DNA of 39,975 nucleotides from Sedimentisphaerales bacterium. Its GTDB lineage: Bacteria > Planctomycetota > Phycisphaerae > Sedimentisphaerales > SG8-4. The notes under the pieces were generated by a model, which ran no database searches, had not been told where the DNA came from, and saw only the letters and a program-made list of their open reading frames with translations. Where the stretch lies: the NCBI GenBank assembly GCA_016928975.1, contig JAFGJR010000221.1, positions 1 through 39,975 of the forward strand, read 5' to 3'. A program made the translations under genes and the position numbers. Positions 23,692 through 30,650 of the stretch are shown in pieces. Every line of letters starts with the position of its first letter. Position 1 is the stretch's first letter.

Positions 23692-24282
23692 CTACACCTC
23701 CAGCTTCTGATAGCGAGTCGGTTCCAGATTCGTCGCCATCGTCCACACGGCAGCCTTGATTCTTTGCCCGAACTCGTCCTTTTCTGGCGAGCCCAACCTT
23801 GCGTAAAGAACCTCCCTGTTTTCTCCGTTTCTGTACAATCGTTCGTAGTGTTCATCCAGCTTGGACTGAACACTATCGTTAAGATGGCTGTGAAGTTCGC
23901 TTATGCAGATGAAGAGGTCTTTCGTGACCATGGGGAAACCTCGATCCCAAATCGCTTTGGCCTCAATGATGCCCGCCTGCAGATCGGCAAGGGTGTCTGT
24001 CAATCGGCGCCACTTATTCTCATACATCTTTGCCCAGTTTTTCTCATAGGCTTTGGGCTCGTTCTCCTCGCCTTTGGGGATATATATCACTGCAAAAGGG
24101 CTTCAAATATCCTCAATCGCGGCTTCAGCCTTATACAGAGCAACGAGTATACGCTTTGCCAAGTCGGAATCCCGCGTCGTGGACAGTTGCCTGCGCCATG
24201 TGGAGAGACCCCGCCATGCAATGAGCACCGCCGGGAGCGGAACCATCATTCCCACAAGATCCTTGGCAGTCTGGAGGTCCAT
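23692..24282 (-). pseudogene. Hypothetical anchored protein broken by one in-frame TGA
   Basis: Read from the ATG at 24282, the frame gives MDLQTAKDLVGMMVPLPAVL, continues through KRILVALYKAEAAIEDI, meets a TGA at 24103-24105, then continues in the same frame with SPFAVIYIPKGEENEPKAYE to the stop at 23692. Without the stop it is a 196-residue protein with an N-terminal hydrophobic segment (about 9-23) and a helical, charged remainder (KNWAKMYENKWRRLTDTLADLQAGIIEAKAIWDRG; SELHSHLNDSVQSKLDEHYERLYRNGENREVLYARLG). A CGA-to-TGA change is the simplest explanation. The downstream part could still be translated from GTG at 24090. Last gene of a three-gene minus-strand set. No family recognised. Confidence 0.65.
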
Positions 24283-24324
24283 CTTCCCGATCTCTCATGG
24301 CGAGCAATTGTCTCGGTCAACGGT

Positions 24325-24552
24325 TCATCCTGCCTTCGTTGCTTGGTAGACCGTGCCGTGCTGTTGAAGCCACTCGATGTCCCCTCTTTCCGCGTGCACT
24401 TCAACATCTCGCAGCAGTTGCACTGTCTCGGCTTCGTAGCAGGGCTCGCTCGTGTCGTCTTCCGGGATGACAGCCTCAACTTCCACCGCCACCACGAAGT
24501 TCTGTGTTCGAACCAGCCGTATGCGAAGTACCCGTTTCCCAGGGATTCTCAT
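24325..24552 (-). CDS. Small hypothetical protein partnered with the DUF4258 gene
   Basis: 75 residues, MRIPGKRVLRIRLVRTQNFVVAVEVEAVIPEDDTSEPCYEAETVQLLRDVEVHAERGDIEWLQQHGTVYQATKAG in outline: a basic start, a beta-rich middle and an acidic helix. Its ATG overlaps the DUF4258 stop by 4 bp (ATGA), so the two are translationally coupled. By size and position it could be an antitoxin or modulator; no HTH, RHH or AbrB motif is visible, and I do not recognise the family. Confidence 0.6.
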   Translation of the reverse strand: MRIPGKRVLRIRLVRTQNFVVAVEVEAVIPEDDTSEPCYEAETVQLLRDVEVHAERGDIEWLQQHGTVYQATKAG

Positions 24553-24842
24553 AATTGGACCTCATCAAGAAAATGAACTGTGACCAACTTGGCCGCCCCG
24601 CTGCGTTTCAGATAAGACCAGACTGCCTTGAACTCTGTGCCATCAGGGAGCCTTTCCTGCACTTCGACGACAGGATTCGGCTTGTCGTCGGGCCGCTCAA
24701 GCACCAACTCCCCCTCCTCCAAGCCGTAAACAGCCTGCCACTCCAGAATGCCGCGTTCTTCAAGCCGTTGAACGGCATGTTCCCCGACGACATATTTCTC
24801 TTCCGCAACGAGTCGGCGAATGGTGTCAAACAGCTTTGCCAT
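24549..24842 (-). CDS. DUF4258 domain protein (toxin-like)
   Basis: The start at 24842 (MAKLFDTIRRLVAEEKY) is chosen for GAAGG 6 nt upstream; an upstream ATG at 24860 lacks one. 97 residues. The body VVGEHAVQRLEERGILEWQAVYGLEEGELVLERPDDKPNPVVEVQERLPDGTEFKAVWSYLKRSGAAKLVTVHF matches the DUF4258 pattern: H-A-x-x-R-x-x-x-R-x-I, then a hairpin ending in a vWxxxxxxxxlvTVh strand. DUF4258 proteins are related to RelE/BrnT-like folds and often occur in toxin-antitoxin-like pairs. First gene of a minus-strand set with the 75-residue protein and a broken third gene. Confidence 0.75.
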   Translation of the reverse strand: MAKLFDTIRRLVAEEKYVVGEHAVQRLEERGILEWQAVYGLEEGELVLERPDDKPNPVVEVQERLPDGTEFKAVWSYLKRSGAAKLVTVHFLDEVQL

Positions 24843-25073
24843 CGAAAGCCTTCTCTTCATTCTGCTGGTACCCAGCAGTATCCACGTGGTTCAGTATAAC
24901 GCCTCAAGCTGCCATTTCAAGTGCCGCGTAGGACAAAGGAGGCACAGTCCACAGTCCGCACCACAGTCCTGTGTGGTCCATTTTGATTTGACCGAGGGTA
25001 GGTGGTGGCTTAGACTTTGCGGGTCAGAAGGTCTGTTTCGATGGCTGGTTCGAGGTCTGTGAGGAGAAACGTC

Positions 25074-26408
25074 ATGGTCCGACAGGGGAAGGTCACGCGT
25101 CGCGGTTTTCTCAAGAGGACAACCGGTCTTGCGTTGGGGGCGGTCGGGTTCCCGTATGTCGTTCGCTCCACGGCGCTGGGCGGGTCGGGGGCGATCGTGC
25201 CCAGCGAGCGGATCACCATCGGCAGCGTGGGGACCGGGCCGCAAGGGACGTACGTGATGCAGAACTTCATGGCGCAGGGCGATTGCCGGGTCGTGGCGAT
25301 CTGCGATCTCAAGGCGCCGGTTCGCGAGGCCACCAAGAAGCTCGTCGATGGGCACTACAAGAACAACGACTGTGCGACCTACACGGACTACTGCGAGCTG
25401 ATCGCCCGAAAGGATATCGATGTCGTGATTGTCGCAACGTGCGATCACTGGCATGTGCTGGTCGCGCTGGAGGCGGCGCGGGCGGGCAAGGACCTTTACG
25501 TCGAGAAGCCAATGGGTTTGAGCTTAGCCGAGGATCAGGCATTGCGGCAGGCCTGCCATCAATACGGCACGCGGTTCCAGTTCGGCACGCAGCAGCGGTC
25601 CAGCCGTGACTTTCGATTCGCCTGCGAGCTGGTGCGTAATAAACGCATTGGCGAGCTCAAGACGATCAACGTCTGGTCGCCCGGCAGCACCGGCGGCGGC
25701 CCGCGCAACGTCGTGCAGCCGCCGGATTGGATCGACTACAACATGTGGCTGGGACCGGCCCCGTACCATGCTTATACACCCGGCCGCGAGTCCAATGCGT
25801 GGTGGTGGTTCATCTCGGACTACGCGCTCGGCTTCATCGCTGGCTGGGGCGTGCATCCGCTCGATATCGCCCTGTGGGGCCTCGGCGACAAGATCCCTCC
25901 ACTGGAGATCGAAGGCAAAGGTCGGTGGCCCGACCCCAGCGGCGTGGCGGATACCGCCCTCAACTGGGACGTCACCTGCAAGCTCGACAGCGGCGTCACG
26001 ATGAACTTCACCGGCTGGCCGACGCGCGAGGAGTGGGTCAAGCGGTACGGCAAGCTCGAATCGCACGGCACCGCCTTCGAGGGGACCGACGGCTGGGTCG
26101 TCGTGGACCGCGCGCAGGTCCAGGCCCAGCCGAAGGAGTTGCTCAATACCCAGTGGGGCCCGAGCGACCTGCGGCTGTACGAGAGCAACAACCACGCGCG
26201 GAACCTGCTCGACTGCGTGCGGACCCGCAAAGACACGATCTGCCCGATCGACGTGGCGGTCCAGGCCGATACGTTGTGCCAGATCAGCGACATCGCCATC
26301 CGGCAAGAGCAGAAACTGCGCTGGGACCCGGCGAAGGAACGCTTCGTCAACAACGACGCCGCCAACCGCCGCCTTGTGCGCGCGATGCGAAGTCCCTGGC
26401 ATTTGTAG
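25074..26408 (+). CDS. Tat-exported Gfo/Idh/MocA-family oxidoreductase
   Basis: The ATG at 25074 has AGGAG 7 nt upstream; earlier in-frame starts would place the Tat motif too deep. 444 residues. Signal TRRGFLKRTTGLALGAVG (8-25) is a twin-arginine leader, so the enzyme folds in the cytoplasm with its cofactor and acts outside the membrane. Rossmann motif ITIGSVGTGPQG (47-58), DLK acidic end, EKP at 144-146 (catalytic Lys145), and the C-terminal GWGVHPLDIALWGLG and ARNLLDCVRTRKD blocks. Such exported members are thought to use bound NAD(P) and oxidise sugars at C3. It leads a putative operon with a DUF1080 lipoprotein and a ThuA lipoprotein, which supports keto-sugar chemistry. Confidence 0.9.
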   Translation: MVRQGKVTRRGFLKRTTGLALGAVGFPYVVRSTALGGSGAIVPSERITIGSVGTGPQGTYVMQNFMAQGDCRVVAICDLKAPVREATKKLVDGHYKNNDCATYTDYCELIARKDIDVVIVATCDHWHVLVALEAARAGKDLYVEKPMGLSLAEDQALRQACHQYGTRFQFGTQQRSSRDFRFACELVRNKRIGELKTINVWSPGSTGGGPRNVVQPPDWIDYNMWLGPAPYHAYTPGRESNAWWWFISDYALGFIAGWGVHPLDIALWGLGDKIPPLEIEGKGRWPDPSGVADTALNWDVTCKLDSGVTMNFTGWPTREEWVKRYGKLESHGTAFEGTDGWVVVDRAQVQAQPKELLNTQWGPSDLRLYESNNHARNLLDCVRTRKDTICPIDVAVQADTLCQISDIAIRQEQKLRWDPAKERFVNNDAANRRLVRAMRSPWHL

Positions 26409-26440
26409 GAACAAGCGGTTCCGGGTGGTTCTACACCATA

Positions 26441-26457
26441 GGCAAGCTGCGCTTGCC
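26441..26457. repeat. Short hairpin between oxidoreductase and DUF1080 genes
   Basis: GGCAAGC / GCTTGCC around a TGC loop in the 103-bp gap. It could tune expression between the genes or be incidental. Confidence 0.3.
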
Positions 26458-26511
26458 GCTGCCACTCGGTTTGTAGATTGCCTATCAACGGAGTGACAAG
26501 GAGAAAAGACG

Positions 26512-27165
26512 ATGGCAAGGTACGGGGTTCTGTTGCTTGTGTGCGCCTGCGTCCTGATGGCAGGCTGCCAAACGGCGAAACAAGGGATCAGCAAAGCGGA
26601 AGGCTGGACGCCGCTGTTCGATGGCAAATCGCTGGAAGGCTGGAAGGCCAGCGAGAACAAAGACACGTTCAGTGTTCGCGACGGCATGATCGTCACGCAC
26701 GGGCCGCGAAGCCACCTGTTCTACGTCGGCCCGGTCAATGACGCCGATTTCAAGAACTTCGAGTTCAGGGCCGACGTGAAGACCGAGATCGGCTCCAACT
26801 CCGGCATCTACTTCCATACCGAATACCAGGAGACGGACTGGCCGGCCAAGGGCTTCGAGGTCCAGGTCAACAATACACACACCGACCTCAAGAAGACCGG
26901 CGGCCTGTACAACGTGAAGGACTCGAACCACCAATCGCGGGCCTTCGACTACGAGTGGTTCACCGAGCATATCATCGTCCAGGACAATCACGTCACGATC
27001 AAGGTGAACGGGCACACCGTCGTGGAGTGGACACAGCCGGAAGGCTGGCAGGGGCCGCAAGGCAGCCCCGGCCGCAAGCTCTCCAGCGGGACCTTCGCCC
27101 TGCAGGGCCATGACCCGGACAGCGTCGTGTACTTCAAGAACATCATGGTCAAGCCGCTGCCGTAG
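26512..27165 (+). CDS. DUF1080 lipoprotein (3-keto-disaccharide hydrolase family)
   Basis: 217 residues with a lipoprotein signal (VLLLVCACVLMAGC, Cys19). The mature part has the family opening GWTPLFDGKSLEGWKASE, then SNSGIYFHTEYQETDWPAKGFEVQVNNTH, TGGLYNVKD, and the end ITIKVNGHTVVEWTQP...SSGTFALQGHDPDSVVYFKNIMVKPLP, a concanavalin-like beta-sandwich. Characterised relatives hydrolyse glycosides that carry a 3-keto group. It sits between an exported oxidoreductase and a ThuA-like protein, so the trio could oxidise, cleave and process glycosides at the cell surface. The exact substrate is unknown. Confidence 0.92.
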   Translation: MARYGVLLLVCACVLMAGCQTAKQGISKAEGWTPLFDGKSLEGWKASENKDTFSVRDGMIVTHGPRSHLFYVGPVNDADFKNFEFRADVKTEIGSNSGIYFHTEYQETDWPAKGFEVQVNNTHTDLKKTGGLYNVKDSNHQSRAFDYEWFTEHIIVQDNHVTIKVNGHTVVEWTQPEGWQGPQGSPGRKLSSGTFALQGHDPDSVVYFKNIMVKPLP

Positions 27166-27221
27166 CCGGTGACCGGCGGTGTCTTGGCGAGCAGCAGATC
27201 ATTCACTCGGAGATGCAGCAA

Positions 27222-28016
27222 ATGAAGACGTGGACACAGAAGGTTACGTGGTTCGTGGTGTTGCTGGCTGTCGTGGGACTCCTCAGCTCCTGCCACAAGG
27301 CTGCTCAGTGCGACTCAAGCTGCCCGATGGCAAGCGGCGAGGGCGCTAAGAAGCTCGATGTAGTTGTCGTCACGGGCGGGCATGACTTCGATCACGATCC
27401 GTTCTTCGCGATGCTGAGGCAGTGCCCGAGGTTCAACGTCACCGAGGCCGTGCAGAAGGACGACAGCGAGCTGTTCGAGGACATCAGCGCCTGGAACTAC
27501 GATGTGATCGTCCTATACAACATGACGCAGAGCATCTCCCCGAAGCGGCAGGCCAATTTCATCACGCTGCTCAAGGACAAAGGCGTGGGCCTGGTAGCCA
27601 TGCATCACGCGATGGGCGCCTACCAGGAGTGGGAGCAGTATCGCCGGATCACGGGGACGAAGTACCCGCTCAAGCCGCAGGAGATCGACGGCGTCCACTT
27701 CGAGACCGGGACCTACCAGCATGACGTGGACCTGAGCGTCAAGGTGGCCGACTCCGGGCACGCGATCACACGCGGCATGAAGGACTTCGAGATTCACGAC
27801 GAGGTCTACAACGGCTGCTGGTTCGCCAAGGACAACCACGTCCTGCTGACGGTGGATCATCCCCTCAACAACAAGCTCGTAGCCTGGACCCGGACGTTCG
27901 GCAAGGCCCGCGTTTTCACGATTCAGCTCGGCCACGACGCCAAGGCGTACGCCAATCCGAATCTGGGCCGGCTTATCAGCCGCGGCATCTGCTGGTCCGC
28001 CGGAGAGCTCAAGTAG
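27222..28016 (+). CDS. ThuA-domain lipoprotein
   Basis: The ATG at 27222 is preferred to one at 27213 because GGAG sits 9 nt upstream and the lipoprotein leader then has normal length (lipobox LSSC, Cys24). 264 residues. ThuA-like (class I glutamine amidotransferase-like fold) blocks: DVVVVTGGHDFDHDPFFAML, YDVIVLYNMTQSISPKRQANFITLLKDKGVGLVAMHHAMGAYQEWEQYRRITG, DFEIHDEVYNGCWF, HPLNNKLVAWTRTFGKARVFTIQLGHDAKAYANPNLGRLISRGICW. ThuA of rhizobia acts with ThuB (a Gfo/Idh/MocA enzyme) in trehalose catabolism via 3-keto intermediates. The context here has the same enzyme types, which supports a keto-sugar role. Confidence 0.9.
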   Translation: MKTWTQKVTWFVVLLAVVGLLSSCHKAAQCDSSCPMASGEGAKKLDVVVVTGGHDFDHDPFFAMLRQCPRFNVTEAVQKDDSELFEDISAWNYDVIVLYNMTQSISPKRQANFITLLKDKGVGLVAMHHAMGAYQEWEQYRRITGTKYPLKPQEIDGVHFETGTYQHDVDLSVKVADSGHAITRGMKDFEIHDEVYNGCWFAKDNHVLLTVDHPLNNKLVAWTRTFGKARVFTIQLGHDAKAYANPNLGRLISRGICWSAGELK

Positions 28017-28084
28017 AAGCCGGAGACGACGCCAAAGACGGGTGTGTGGCGACGCCGTGAGGCTTAGCCAGCGGCCATGCCGTG

Positions 28085-28109
28085 GAGACGCAAGATCTTG
28101 CGTCTCTAC
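28085..28109. repeat. Palindromic dispersed repeat, copy 2
   Basis: Identical to the 25 nt at 4371-4395: arms GAGACGCAAGA and TCTTGCGTCTC followed by TAC. It lies between the ThuA gene end and tRNA-Leu. Confidence 0.85.
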
Positions 28110-28136
28110 ATATGCCCCATTGCGGTTAATTTTTTC

Positions 28137-28165
28137 TTTTGCCCAAACCGACCTATGCTTATAAT
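28137..28165 (+). promoter_or_regulatory. Promoter for tRNA-Leu
   Basis: A perfect TATAAT (28160-28165) with a weak -35 (TTTTGC at 28137-28142, 17-bp spacing). It lies about 120 bp upstream of the tRNA in an AT-rich patch; the downstream metallolyase gene may share the transcript. Confidence 0.45.
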
Positions 28166-28285
28166 AGGGCGTCCGGAGCGAAAGGGGTCGTGCCTGAGTG
28201 CCATGGGAGTCTGGTATCCCGCCGAAGTCCGGACAATCAGAGGCCGGAAGGTGTATGCCGGTCTGCGTGTGTGGTCATTGTGCCT

Positions 28286-28368
28286 GGCCGAGTGGCGGAA
28301 TGGCAGACGCTGGGGACTTAAAATCCCCTGCTCGAAAGGGCGTATGGGTTCGAGTCCCATCTCGGCTA
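28286..28368 (+). tRNA. tRNA-Leu(UAA)
   Basis: A class II tRNA of 83 nt with a long variable arm (TGCTCGAAAGGGCGT region). Acceptor GGCCGAG/CTCGGCT (first pair G-U), D-arm beginning GCGG AATGGCAGAC, anticodon stem GGGGA/TCCCC with loop CTTAAAA (anticodon TAA), T-stem ATGGG/CCCAT with a normal TTCGAGT loop, discriminator A, no encoded CCA. Confidence 0.93.
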
Positions 28369-28402
28369 ATTCGCGGCCCCCGAGCCGCTGTGGAGATATG
28401 CT

Positions 28403-29737
28403 ATGGTCGATAGTCATCTTAGACTCAAAGACGTCCCGGAGCCGAACCTCTATCGCGACGTCTTTCCCTACAGCGAATTCCCCAAGATCGTCTTCGACGG
28501 TCAGAGGGTCGATTGCGAGATCCCGAAGGACATCTGGATCACCGATACGACGTTCCGTGACGGCCAGCAGGCCCGGCCGCCCTTCACGCCGGAGCAGATA
28601 CTGCGAATCTACGACCTCCTGCACCAGATCGACGGCGGCACGGGGCTGATCCGCCAGTGCGAGTTCTTCCTGTACTCGGGCAAGGACCGCAAGGCGGTCG
28701 AGCTGTGCAAGGCCCGCGGATACAAGTACCCCGAGATCACCGGGTGGATTCGTGCGGTGGCCGCCGACTTCAAGCTCGTGGCCCAGATGGGCCTGCGGGA
28801 GACCGGCATTCTGACCTCCGCCAGCGATTACCACATCTTCCTGAAGCTCCGCTCGACGCGGTCCCAGGCATTGAATGGATACCTGGACGTCGTCAAGGCG
28901 GCGCTGGACAGCGGCGTGCTGCCCCGATGCCATTTTGAGGACATCACCCGCGCGGACTACGACGGTTTCATCCTGCCCTTTGCCAACGAGCTGCTCAAGG
29001 TCTCCGAGCAGTACAAACAGCCGGTCAAGATTCGCCTGTGCGACACGCTCGGTTTCGGGGTGCCCTGGCCGGATGCGGCACTGCCGCGAGGGGTGCCCAA
29101 GCTCATTCAGGGCCTGCGAAAGATCGGGGTCCCATCCGAATGTCTCGAATGGCACGGGCACAACGATTTCCACAAGGTCCTCGTGGATGCCACGACGGCC
29201 TGGCTCTACGGGTGCAGCTCCGCCAACGCCGCCATCTTCGGCTGTGGCGAGCGGACGGGCAACTCCCCCCTGGAGGCGTTGGTCATCGAGCATGCCCAGT
29301 TGAAGGGCATGGTTCCGGGCGTCAACTACGCCGCGATCACGGAGCTGGCCGCGTACGCCCGCAAGGAGCTGGGCTTCGAGATCGCCAGGAACTACCCGCT
29401 GGTCGGCCAGGACTTCAACGTGACCCGCGCCGGCATCCACGCCGACGGCCTGCTGAAAAACGAAGAAATCTACAACTGCTTCGACACGCTGAAGCTGTTG
29501 AACCGCCCCGTCGGCGTGGCCATCGCCGATAAGACCGGAGCCGCAGGAATCAAGCACTGGGTCGAAAGCCACTACGACATTCAGATTCCCAAGCATGACC
29601 CGCGCATCACCTGGATCAAGGACCGGATCGACGCGGAATATACCGCCGAGCGCATCTCCGTGATCTCCGACGAGGAAATGCACCAGTGGGTCCACCAGGC
29701 CTTCCAGGGGCAGGCCCCGCCGCGAAAGCAGTTGTAG
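28403..29737 (+). CDS. DRE-TIM metallolyase (HMGL-like), candidate (Re)-citrate synthase
   Basis: 444-residue cytoplasmic enzyme of the isopropylmalate/homocitrate synthase superfamily, condensing an acyl-CoA with an oxoacid using a divalent metal. The active-site loop is DTTFRDGQQARPPFTPEQI (about 48-66) and metal ligands are in HGHND at 251-255; SSANAAIFGCGERTGNSPLEAL and a C-terminal QDFNVTRAGIHADG block follow. The extended RDGQQARPP motif and the QCEFFLYSGKDRKAVELC block are what I associate with (Re)-citrate synthase of clostridia and sulfate reducers, not with LeuA. The C-terminus is too short for a LeuA regulatory domain. Specificity is therefore proposed, not proven. Confidence 0.75.
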   Translation: MVDSHLRLKDVPEPNLYRDVFPYSEFPKIVFDGQRVDCEIPKDIWITDTTFRDGQQARPPFTPEQILRIYDLLHQIDGGTGLIRQCEFFLYSGKDRKAVELCKARGYKYPEITGWIRAVAADFKLVAQMGLRETGILTSASDYHIFLKLRSTRSQALNGYLDVVKAALDSGVLPRCHFEDITRADYDGFILPFANELLKVSEQYKQPVKIRLCDTLGFGVPWPDAALPRGVPKLIQGLRKIGVPSECLEWHGHNDFHKVLVDATTAWLYGCSSANAAIFGCGERTGNSPLEALVIEHAQLKGMVPGVNYAAITELAAYARKELGFEIARNYPLVGQDFNVTRAGIHADGLLKNEEIYNCFDTLKLLNRPVGVAIADKTGAAGIKHWVESHYDIQIPKHDPRITWIKDRIDAEYTAERISVISDEEMHQWVHQAFQGQAPPRKQL

Positions 29738-29761
29738 GGTTCGTGCGTCGTTAGCCGGAGC

Positions 29762-29785
29762 TCTGCAGAATGGACGTGGGGTCCG
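29762..29785 (+). repeat. Dispersed motif, copy 1
   Basis: TCTGCAGAATGGACGTGGGG (29762-29781) resembles TCTGCAAAATGGACATTGGG at 39912-39931 with three mismatches in 20. It lies upstream of the HAD gene; the copy at 39.9 kb lies upstream of the beta-helix gene. Origin unknown. Confidence 0.4.
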
Positions 29786-29836
29786 TTCGTGGAACTCCAT
29801 TTACAGTGATATCCGAGGGTCGAGAAAACAGTGCCA

Positions 29837-30583
29837 ATGCCACACGACAACATCAAAGCTGTTCTCTTCGATCTCGGCGAGACTCTTCTGGACTTCGGGC
29901 GGGTCAATACGACAAGGGCCTTCCTGCTCGGCGCCCGTGCGACGCACGCGTTTTTGAGGGAGCTGGGTCAGCCGGTGGCCCCTTTCCCCTGGTACGCCGT
30001 GCGAAACCTCGTCCGCCTGAGGGCGAAATGCCTGCTGTCCAATGTCACGAGAAGGGACTTCGATTCGCTCGAAGTGTTTCGAACCGTGGGGGCAAGGAAG
30101 GGCGTGGAGCTTTCGCCGTCACAGTGGGAGCAGTTCGCGTGGCTCTGGTACGAGCCGCTGAGCCGCTGTGCGACGGTCGAGGACGATCTCAAGCGGACGC
30201 TCGGCACGCTCCGGGACTGGGGCCTGAAGCTTGGCATCGTATCCAATACCTTTGTCAATCGCGCCTCCCTGGAGAAGCATCTGGGCCTGCTCAGCATCCT
30301 CGACTTCTTCCGCGTGCAGTTGTACTCCTGTGAGTTCAAGGTCCGCAAACCCAACCTGGAGCTGTTCCGCATCGCCGCCGAGAAGATCGGCGTGCCCATT
30401 CGGAACATCCTGTTCGTGGGCGACCGGATCGACAACGACATCGTGCCGGCAATGAAGAGCGGCATGAAGGCCGTCCTGAAGGAGGCCTACACCAACACCG
30501 GCAAAACGCCCCCGGCCGGCGCCCATCGAATCCGTCTCCTCTCCGAACTGCCCGGACTGATCCAAGCCCTCAACACCCGGTAG
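29837..30583 (+). CDS. HAD-superfamily hydrolase (haloacid dehalogenase-like)
   Basis: 248 residues from ATG 29837; GTG at 29831 is an alternative. HAD motif I is FDLGETLLD (Asp12 nucleophile; the usual second Asp is Gly14), motif II is in LGIVSNTF, motif III is Lys in FKVRKPNLELFRIAAEKIG, and motif IV is ILFVGDRIDNDIVPAMKSGM. A C1-type helical cap lies at about 25-105. Likely a phosphatase for a small phosphorylated metabolite; loss of the general-acid Asp, seen in other DxGxT members, makes activity uncertain. It is separated from the metallolyase gene by 93 bp, so the two may be cotranscribed. Confidence 0.87.
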   Translation: MPHDNIKAVLFDLGETLLDFGRVNTTRAFLLGARATHAFLRELGQPVAPFPWYAVRNLVRLRAKCLLSNVTRRDFDSLEVFRTVGARKGVELSPSQWEQFAWLWYEPLSRCATVEDDLKRTLGTLRDWGLKLGIVSNTFVNRASLEKHLGLLSILDFFRVQLYSCEFKVRKPNLELFRIAAEKIGVPIRNILFVGDRIDNDIVPAMKSGMKAVLKEAYTNTGKTPPAGAHRIRLLSELPGLIQALNTR

Positions 30584-30592
30584 GCCACACAT

Positions 30593-30624
30593 CGCAGACC
30601 GTTCCTCCATCTCCCTAGTCTGCG
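30593..30624. terminator. Weak hairpin between convergent HAD and RHS genes
   Basis: CGCAGAC (30593-30599) pairs with GTCTGCG (30618-30624) around an 18-nt loop. Positioned between the two convergent stops at 30583 and 30651. Confidence 0.3.
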
Positions 30625-30650
30625 AACCCGTCGCCGATCATCATGGGAAT

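Noticed and set aside
24103..24105. TGA as a selenocysteine or recoded codon
   Set aside because: There is no selenoprotein family context, and the position falls in a charged helical region where Arg (CGA) is the simple ancestor. A nonsense mutation is more likely.
24943..24970. Three ACAGTCC repeats before the Tat-exported oxidoreductase gene
   Set aside because: Short, imperfectly spaced and in a low-complexity stretch; not enough to call an operator.
28139..28321. Small open frame overlapping the start of tRNA-Leu
   Set aside because: It has no ribosome binding site and runs into the tRNA; the sequence is better explained as promoter and leader.
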